Shown here: positions 5,101 through 9,185 of the stretch, piece by piece
Layout: each line of letters begins with the position of its first letter
Position numbering within the stretch: the stretch's first letter is position 1
Assembly (NCBI GenBank): GCA_036009105.1
Contig: DASYMJ010000093.1
Location: 1 to 9,185 of the forward strand
Length of the DNA: 9,185 bases
Source of the DNA: JAFAVZ01 sp036009105
GTDB lineage: Bacteria; Acidobacteriota; Thermoanaerobaculia; Gp7-AA8
Direction of reading: 5' to 3'
The notes under the pieces: model-generated
The model's input: only the letters and a program-made list of their open reading frames with translations
The model's database searches: none
What the model was told of the DNA's origin: nothing
Made by a program: the position numbers and the translations under genes

Positions 5101-6999
5101 ATGACCCGACGTATTTCCCTCCTCTTGGTGGTGTCGGCAATGGTTGCCGCGACTCTCGGTGCGGCCACCTTTGTCGTTCCCGATGATCGTGATCTCGTTC
5201 ACCAGGCGCAAGCCATCGTGGTCGTCTCCTCCCTCGGCTCGCATGCGCAGCTCGATGCGAAGGGCGACATCGAAACCGTGACCTCCATGTCGATCGAAGA
5301 AGTGATCAAAGGATCGGTCAGCAGCGACTCGTTCGAGGTGCACGAGCCGGGCGGCGTGTATGAAAAACGCGCCACGATCATCCCCGGCGTGCCGCGCTTC
5401 CTGGACGGCGAGCGCTACATCCTCTTCCTGACCCGCGGCGACCAGCGCTGGCGCGTGCTGAACCTCGCCCTCGGCAAGTTCGGCTTCGCCACCGACGAGC
5501 GCGGCCGCAAGCTGGCCGTGCGAGACGAGGGCGAGATCCTGGGCTGGGATCCCAACGGCAAGCCGCATCAGGAGAAGCGCCGCTCGGCCGATGAGTTCCT
5601 CCGGTTCCTGCGCACCGAAGTCCGCGGCGGGATCGGCCTGCAGGACTACTTCGTCTCCGTCGAGCCGCTGATCTCCTCCCCGGCCACGGCACCCGTGAAA
5701 TCGGCCGAAGTCGCCACGCAGCCAAAGCTCACCCTCAAGCCGGTCGCCCTGGCGACGTTCTCGGCCACTTCCTACACCTTCACCATCAGCGGCTCGCTCG
5801 GCGGCCGCTGGAACGTGTTCCCGAATCCGGTGACCTTCGTCAGCGTGGGGACGGAGCCGGGCGCGCCGGGCAACGGGGTCACAGCCATCCAGGCCGCATT
5901 CGCCTCCTGGAACGGCGACCCCGCCTCGAACGTGAACTACGTCTACGGCGGGGCCGGGACGGCCCAGGGAGGCGTACGCGGCTCGGACGGCGTGAACGCC
6001 ATCGCCTTCGAGCGCGATCTGACCAGCTTCGGCGCACCCCGCTTCCAATGCACCTCGAACAGCTACAGCGGCACCCTCGGATTGGGCGGCATCACCCGCG
6101 CCTCGGGGACGCATACCGGCCCCAACGGCGAAACTTTTTCGACCGCTCTCGAGGGCGACGTCGAAATGAACCAGGGAATTGCGAACTGTACGCTCCTCTT
6201 CAATAGCGGAGATTTCAATTCGGCCGTGACGCACGAAGTGGGGCATACCCTGGGATTCCGGCATTCCGACCAGACCCGGGCGGACGATCCGAACATCCCC
6301 TGTTCGAGCGATCCGACGCTGGAGTGCTCCACCAACGCCATCATGAAGTCGTTCGTTGCGCAGGGGTTGAACGCCGCGTTGCAGGCGTACGACCAGCATG
6401 CGGTGCAGGCGGTCTATCCGGGGACGGGCGGGGGGACGCTGCCGGCAACGCCGCAGAACGTGGTCGCCCAGGCTCTGACCGCGAACTCGGTGCGGGTGAC
6501 GTGGAACGCCGTCACCGGCGCCACCTCCTACGAGATTTACCGGAAATCTGCCGGCGGCAGTTTCGTGTTGGTCGGCACGTCAGCGTCCAACTCGTTCACC
6601 GATACGACGGTCGCGGCGAACACCGCGTATCTATACCGCGTCCGCGCGCTGAGCTCGGCCGGCGCGTCCGGAGACAGTACCTATGACCTCGCCACGACCG
6701 TCATCTTCACCGATGACCCGCTCACGCCCGGCACCCTCATCAAGGCGGTGCACCTGGCGCAGCTGCGCACGGCTGTCAACGCGGTGCGCGCCGTGGCCGG
6801 CCTGGCCGCGACGCCGTTCACGGACGCCGCGTCTCCCGGCGTGGTGGTCAAGGCCGTTCACATCACGGAATTACGAAGTGCGCTCAATCAGGCGCTCATC
6901 GCGATCGGATTTCCCACCCCGGCATACACGGACCCCAGTTTGACCGGTGTACTCATCAAAGCGGTACACTTTCAAGAACTTCGCAATCGAGTCAAGTAA
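5101..6999 (+). CDS. Secreted metzincin-type zinc metalloprotease with FN3 and C-terminal repeats
   Basis: A 632-residue exported protein. Residues 1-22 are a Sec signal peptide (MTRRISLLLVVSAMV...). Residues about 23-175 form an N-terminal domain with EEVIKGSVSSDSFEVHEPGG and GVPRFLDGERYILFLT, a layout I associate with secreted bacterial proteins but cannot name. The protease domain (about 220-440) contains the zinc motif HEVGHTLGFRH: H378, E379, H382, H388. A likely Met-turn, AIMKS, has M415. Nearby cysteines (317, 363 and two in the insert before the Met-turn) may form disulfides. A fibronectin III domain covers about 449-535 (VTWNAVTGATSYEIYRKS... YLYRVRALSSAG). The C-terminus (536-632) holds three repeats ending in KAVH..[EQ]LR. 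Substrate is unknown. The start at 5101 gives a clean signal peptide; a TTG at 5077 would only add residues before it. Confidence 0.85.
   Translation: MTRRISLLLVVSAMVAATLGAATFVVPDDRDLVHQAQAIVVVSSLGSHAQLDAKGDIETVTSMSIEEVIKGSVSSDSFEVHEPGGVYEKRATIIPGVPRFLDGERYILFLTRGDQRWRVLNLALGKFGFATDERGRKLAVRDEGEILGWDPNGKPHQEKRRSADEFLRFLRTEVRGGIGLQDYFVSVEPLISSPATAPVKSAEVATQPKLTLKPVALATFSATSYTFTISGSLGGRWNVFPNPVTFVSVGTEPGAPGNGVTAIQAAFASWNGDPASNVNYVYGGAGTAQGGVRGSDGVNAIAFERDLTSFGAPRFQCTSNSYSGTLGLGGITRASGTHTGPNGETFSTALEGDVEMNQGIANCTLLFNSGDFNSAVTHEVGHTLGFRHSDQTRADDPNIPCSSDPTLECSTNAIMKSFVAQGLNAALQAYDQHAVQAVYPGTGGGTLPATPQNVVAQALTANSVRVTWNAVTGATSYEIYRKSAGGSFVLVGTSASNSFTDTTVAANTAYLYRVRALSSAGASGDSTYDLATTVIFTDDPLTPGTLIKAVHLAQLRTAVNAVRAVAGLAATPFTDAASPGVVVKAVHITELRSALNQALIAIGFPTPAYTDPSLTGVLIKAVHFQELRNRVK
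6706..6996 (+). other. Three 36-residue KAVH-ELR repeats at the protease C-terminus
   Basis: Protein residues 536-632 contain three units of the form [FY]TD...G..[IV]KAVH[LIF].[EQ]LR. The histidines H551, H587 and H623 are exactly 36 residues apart. The third unit ends two residues after ELRNR, at the stop. I recall this repeat type at the C-terminus of secreted acidobacterial proteins, often after FN3 domains. A role in surface anchoring or export sorting is inference. It does not match the dockerin calcium loop. Confidence 0.7.
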
Positions 7000-7003
7000 T
7001 CAT

Positions 7004-7008
7004 GGAGG
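7004..7008 (+). promoter_or_regulatory. Ribosome-binding site that decides the start at 7014
   Basis: GGAGG lies 5 nt before the ATG at 7014 and is one of the strongest Shine-Dalgarno sequences in the window. It overlaps the alternative in-frame ATG at 7002, which has no such site ahead of it and begins 2 nt after the previous stop. The 7014 start is therefore preferred. Confidence 0.7.
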
Positions 7009-7013
7009 CCTCA

Positions 7014-7964
7014 ATGGAGAGACGAGCTCAATTTGCCCGCCGTTTTGTCGTCGCGATGGCGGTCGCGGTGATGTTCATGGCAGTGGGCGCGCAGGCACAG
7101 ACGAACTGCACGAACTGCTGGGTGACGGACAATAATGCCACGCCCACGCGCGTGTGGACGAACGGGAATCTGAACGTCGGCATCAACTTCGCGAACCCCG
7201 ACTCGCGTCTCGTGATCGGCGGCGCGGAGAACTTCCGCTACGTTCCGAACCCCGGCGCCCGCCTGCTCGACCTCGACTTCAACCATCTCGTCAATGCGGC
7301 GCAGATCCGCAATGGCGCGGCGATGCGCATCGACCTCCGCTGGGGACCGCCGGATAACTTCGCCGTCCCCGCCTTCTCGTGGATGATCCGCGAGGCGAAC
7401 GCCGCCCTGCCGGGCAGCACCGAAACGGTCAAGATGGTTCTCGACCGCAACGGCAACCTCGGCATCGGCGTGGTTTCGCCGGCCAACAGGCTGGAAGTCG
7501 CGGGCAACGCCTTCATCTCCGGCACCGTCACCGGCGGAAACATCCAGGCGAAGTACCAGGACGTTGCGGAGTGGGTGCCCGCCGAAGAGGACATTCCGGC
7601 CGCCACGGTGGTCGTGCTCGATCCGGAGCGCTCCAACCATGTGATGGCTTCCACCACCCCGTATGACCAGGCCGTCGCCGGCGTGATCTCGGCCCGCCCC
7701 GGTATCACCCTCGGCGAGGAGAGCGACTCGAAGGTGAAGGTCGCCACCACCGGCCGGGTGAAGGTCAAGGTCGACGCGACGAAGTCGCCCATCAAGATCG
7801 GCGACCTGCTCGTCACCAGCGACATCGTCGGCGTGGCCATGAAGTCCATTCCGGTCGACGTCGCGGGGGTCAAGATGCACCGTCCGGGCACCGTCATCGG
7901 CAAGGCCCTCGAGCCGCTGGCCGGCGGCAAGGGCGAGATTCTCGTTCTGCTTTCACTCCAGTAA
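7014..7964 (+). CDS. Exported tail-fibre-like surface protein
   Basis: 316 residues from the preferred start. Residues 1-28 are a Sec signal peptide (basic MERRAQFARR, hydrophobic core, cleavage after AQA). A CTNC pair sits at 32-35. Two copies of a motif NGNL..GI...P..RL.V begin at about residues 50 and 146; this motif resembles the GN-VGIGT-SP-KL-V units of phage and bacterial tail-fibre or adhesin shafts. From about 178 the protein has a C-terminal module beginning AKYQDVAEWVPAEEDI. It continues with VAGVISARPGI, GRVKVKVD...PIKIGDLLVTS and GTVIGKALEPLAGGKGEILVLLSLQ, a C-terminal domain seen in bacterial fibre-like surface proteins; some related domains self-cleave, but no catalytic residue can be assigned here. 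It starts 14 nt after the metalloprotease gene, so both are probably cotranscribed, and is followed by a strong terminator. The role is unknown; it may be displayed on the cell surface. There are no other phage genes nearby. Confidence 0.75.
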   Translation: MERRAQFARRFVVAMAVAVMFMAVGAQAQTNCTNCWVTDNNATPTRVWTNGNLNVGINFANPDSRLVIGGAENFRYVPNPGARLLDLDFNHLVNAAQIRNGAAMRIDLRWGPPDNFAVPAFSWMIREANAALPGSTETVKMVLDRNGNLGIGVVSPANRLEVAGNAFISGTVTGGNIQAKYQDVAEWVPAEEDIPAATVVVLDPERSNHVMASTTPYDQAVAGVISARPGITLGEESDSKVKVATTGRVKVKVDATKSPIKIGDLLVTSDIVGVAMKSIPVDVAGVKMHRPGTVIGKALEPLAGGKGEILVLLSLQ

Positions 7965-7975
7965 TCCTTCCTGAC

Positions 7976-8013
7976 GCAGGGCCGGCGACCCGTTTCGCCG
8001 GCCCTGCCTTTTT
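7976..8013 (+). terminator. Strong intrinsic terminator after the exported-protein genes
   Basis: GCAGGGCCGGCG (7976-7987) and CGCCGGCCCTGC (7996-8007) form a perfect 12-bp GC-rich stem with an 8-nt loop, followed by C and five T (8009-8013). It lies 12 nt after the stop of the tail-fibre-like gene and ends only 13 nt before the fcl start, so it also lies in the fcl leader. Confidence 0.9.
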
Positions 8014-8026
8014 CGAGCAGAAAACA

Positions 8027-8986
8027 ATGATGACGTACTGGTCCGATCGCCGTGTCCTCCTCACGGGCGGCAACGGCTTTCTCGGCTCGTTCATCCGGGA
8101 ACGGCTCGAGCGCGAGAAGCCGGCGGCGATCTTCACGCCCCGCAAACGGGAGCTCGACCTGCGCGACGCGGCGGCCACGCGCGCCTACCTCGCCGCGCAC
8201 CGCCCCAACCTGGTCATCCACGCCGCGGCCGTGGTCGGCGGCATCGGGGCCAACCGGATGCACCCGGGGAGCTTCTTCTACGACAACGCCATCATGGGCA
8301 TCCAGCTCATCGAGGCCTGCCGCCAGATCGGGGTGGAGAAGTTCGTCTGCCTCGGCACCATCTGCGCCTACCCGAAGTTCACCCCCGTGCCCTTCCGGGA
8401 GGAAGAGCTCTGGAACGGCTACCCGGAAGAGACGAACGCGCCTTACGGCATCGCCAAGAAGGCCCTGCTGGTCCAACTGCAGGGCTACCGCGAGGAGTAC
8501 GGCTTCAACGGCGTGTTCCTCCTGCCGGTGAACCTCTACGGGCCGCGCGACAACTTCGATCTGGAGACCAGCCACGTGATCCCGGCCATGATCCGCAAGT
8601 TCGTGGAGGCGCAGGAGCGCGGCGAGCGGCAGGTCGTGCTCTGGGGCGACGGCTCCCCCACGCGCGAGTTCCTCTACGTGGAGGACGCCGCGGAAGGCAT
8701 CGTTCTCGCGGCGGAGCGCTACAACGGCGCCGAGCCGGTGAACCTCGGGCGGGGCGAGGAGATCTCGATCCGCGACCTGGCCCAGGCCATCGCCAGGAAG
8801 ACCGGTTTCAGCGGCGAGATCGTGTGGGACACCACCCGCCCCAACGGCCAACCCCGCCGCATGCTCGACGTCACCCGCGCCCAGGACTACTTCGGCTTCC
8901 GCGCCCCCACGGCCTTCGACGACGGCATCGGCCGGACTGTCGCGTGGTTCGAAGAGAACCGGCCCGTAGGGACCGCTGCGCGGTAG
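8027..8986 (+). CDS. fcl: GDP-L-fucose synthase
   Basis: A 319-residue SDR enzyme that epimerises and reduces GDP-4-keto-6-deoxy-mannose to GDP-L-fucose with NADPH, using the product of Gmd. The cofactor motif TGGNGFLG is at 13-20 and AAAVVGGIGANR at 66-77. Catalytic residues by comparison with E. coli GDP-fucose synthase are T111 (in place of Ser107), C113, Y140, K144 and H183 (in SHVIPA). The segments LGTICAYPKFTPVPF, ETNAPYGIAKK and PVNLYGPRDNF are strong family signatures. Ser to Thr at the first position occurs, to my knowledge, in a large subgroup and is not a defect. ATG codons at 8027 and 8030 are both possible; neither has a strong ribosome-binding site. The gene directly follows a terminator hairpin, and its stop codon overlaps the start of the next hairpin element. 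Confidence 0.93.
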   Translation: MMTYWSDRRVLLTGGNGFLGSFIRERLEREKPAAIFTPRKRELDLRDAAATRAYLAAHRPNLVIHAAAVVGGIGANRMHPGSFFYDNAIMGIQLIEACRQIGVEKFVCLGTICAYPKFTPVPFREEELWNGYPEETNAPYGIAKKALLVQLQGYREEYGFNGVFLLPVNLYGPRDNFDLETSHVIPAMIRKFVEAQERGERQVVLWGDGSPTREFLYVEDAAEGIVLAAERYNGAEPVNLGRGEEISIRDLAQAIARKTGFSGEIVWDTTRPNGQPRRMLDVTRAQDYFGFRAPTAFDDGIGRTVAWFEENRPVGTAAR

Positions 8987-9062
8987 CTGTCGGTTGTCGT
9001 CGGTTTGTCAGTAAATCCGGCGATGCTTTCTACCGACAACTGATCACCGACAACCGACAGCT
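8985..9062. repeat. Intergenic inverted-repeat element built from TGTCGGT-like heptads
   Basis: AGCTGTCGGTTGTCG (8985-8999) is perfectly complementary to 9048-9062 (15 bp). Inside it, TTGTCAGTA (9005-9013) pairs with TACCGACAA (9031-9039) with one A-C mismatch, leaving a 17-nt loop. Each arm is a run of TGTCGGT-like 7-nt units or their complement. The outer stem includes two bases of the fcl stop codon (8984-8986) and ends 8 nt before the next ATG. There is no T-tract after it, so it is not a typical terminator. Confidence 0.8.
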
Positions 9063-9070
9063 CTCACGCC

Positions 9071-9185
9071 ATGAAACACCTCCTGCGCAATCTGCTCGAG
9101 CGGCGCTGGCCGATGGCGGCGGCGTTGTATCGCTCCGTGCGCGATCAGCTCACCGCCGCGCGCATCGCGCCGCGCCGCGCGGCGG
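9071..9185 (+). CDS. Start of an unidentified gene, 3' truncated
   Basis: The frame is open from the ATG at 9071 to the right edge (38 codons), beginning MKHLLRNLLERRWPMAAALY and then RSVRDQLTAARIAPRRAA. No Shine-Dalgarno is obvious and the upstream bases are occupied by the inverted-repeat element. The basic, Arg-rich N-terminus with a Y...RD pattern is reminiscent of the leader of some FkbM-type methyltransferases in polysaccharide loci, but too little is present to assign a function. It lies in the same orientation as fcl, 84 nt downstream. Confidence 0.5.
   Translation, partial: MKHLLRNLLERRWPMAAALYRSVRDQLTAARIAPRRAA

Noticed and set aside
4196..5104. 302-residue plus-strand frame across the end of gmd and the convergent gene
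   Set aside because: It is an out-of-frame reading of gmd followed by antisense of the small secreted protein gene, rich in Ala, Arg and Gly, without motif or signal peptide.
5053..6399. 448-residue minus-strand frame opposite the metalloprotease
   Set aside because: Shadow frame; the plus strand carries a signal peptide and an intact zinc motif.
6706..6996. Dockerin or PEP-CTERM domain at the metalloprotease C-terminus
   Set aside because: No Asp/Asn-rich calcium loop for dockerin, and no PEP motif followed by a membrane helix and basic tail.
7238..8851. 537-residue minus-strand frame spanning the tail-fibre-like gene, terminator and fcl
   Set aside because: It crosses a strong terminator and two well-supported plus-strand genes; no domain is visible.

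Overview
This is a GC-rich bacterial window covering part of an exopolysaccharide or O-antigen (surface polysaccharide) locus. The organism is probably a member of the Acidobacteriota, perhaps of the Thermoanaerobaculia type. That placement is an inference from three things: protein style, the secreted metalloprotease with a fibronectin III domain and C-terminal KAVH...ELR repeats, and the short-motif intergenic hairpin elements. No rRNA, tRNA, transposase, integrase, phage structural operon or CRISPR array was seen.

Layout. Positions 1-769 hold two regulators: a 5'-truncated NusG/RfaH/UpxY-like elongation factor and a short winged-helix regulator of the EPS-associated MarR type, whose start codon directly abuts a perfect 19-bp palindrome. 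Positions 765-1106 are non-coding and hold two tandem copies (period 169 bp) of a composite element: a GC-rich, foldable module followed by an AT-rich hairpin built from 7-nt repeats. Positions 1131-4553 are three forward nucleotide-sugar genes: a UDP-glucuronate (or UDP-GlcNAcA) 4-epimerase, a WbpA-type UDP-GlcNAc 6-dehydrogenase overlapping it by ATGA, and GDP-mannose 4,6-dehydratase (gmd), whose start region is a triplicated 15-mer.

Positions 4550-7964 interrupt the sugar genes with three exported proteins. A small Cys-containing secreted protein lies on the minus strand, its stop codon overlapping that of gmd in CTAG. Divergent from it is a secreted metzincin-type metalloprotease, followed 14 nt later by an exported tail-fibre-like protein. 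A CRP-like palindrome lies between the divergent pair, and a strong intrinsic terminator closes the block. Positions 8027-8986 encode GDP-L-fucose synthase (fcl), the partner of gmd. A second hairpin element then leads into the first 38 codons of another gene that runs off the window.

Together the sugar genes would supply an acidic UDP-uronic acid or UDP-N-acetyl-uronic acid and GDP-L-fucose for a fucosylated acidic surface polysaccharide. The two leading regulators plausibly control transcription of the long operon. The exported block is not obviously part of precursor synthesis and may be surface-associated. Nothing here is proved to be a new system. The most unusual signals are non-coding: the duplicated composite element, the perfect dyads that sit on or near four start codons, and the triplicated gmd start.
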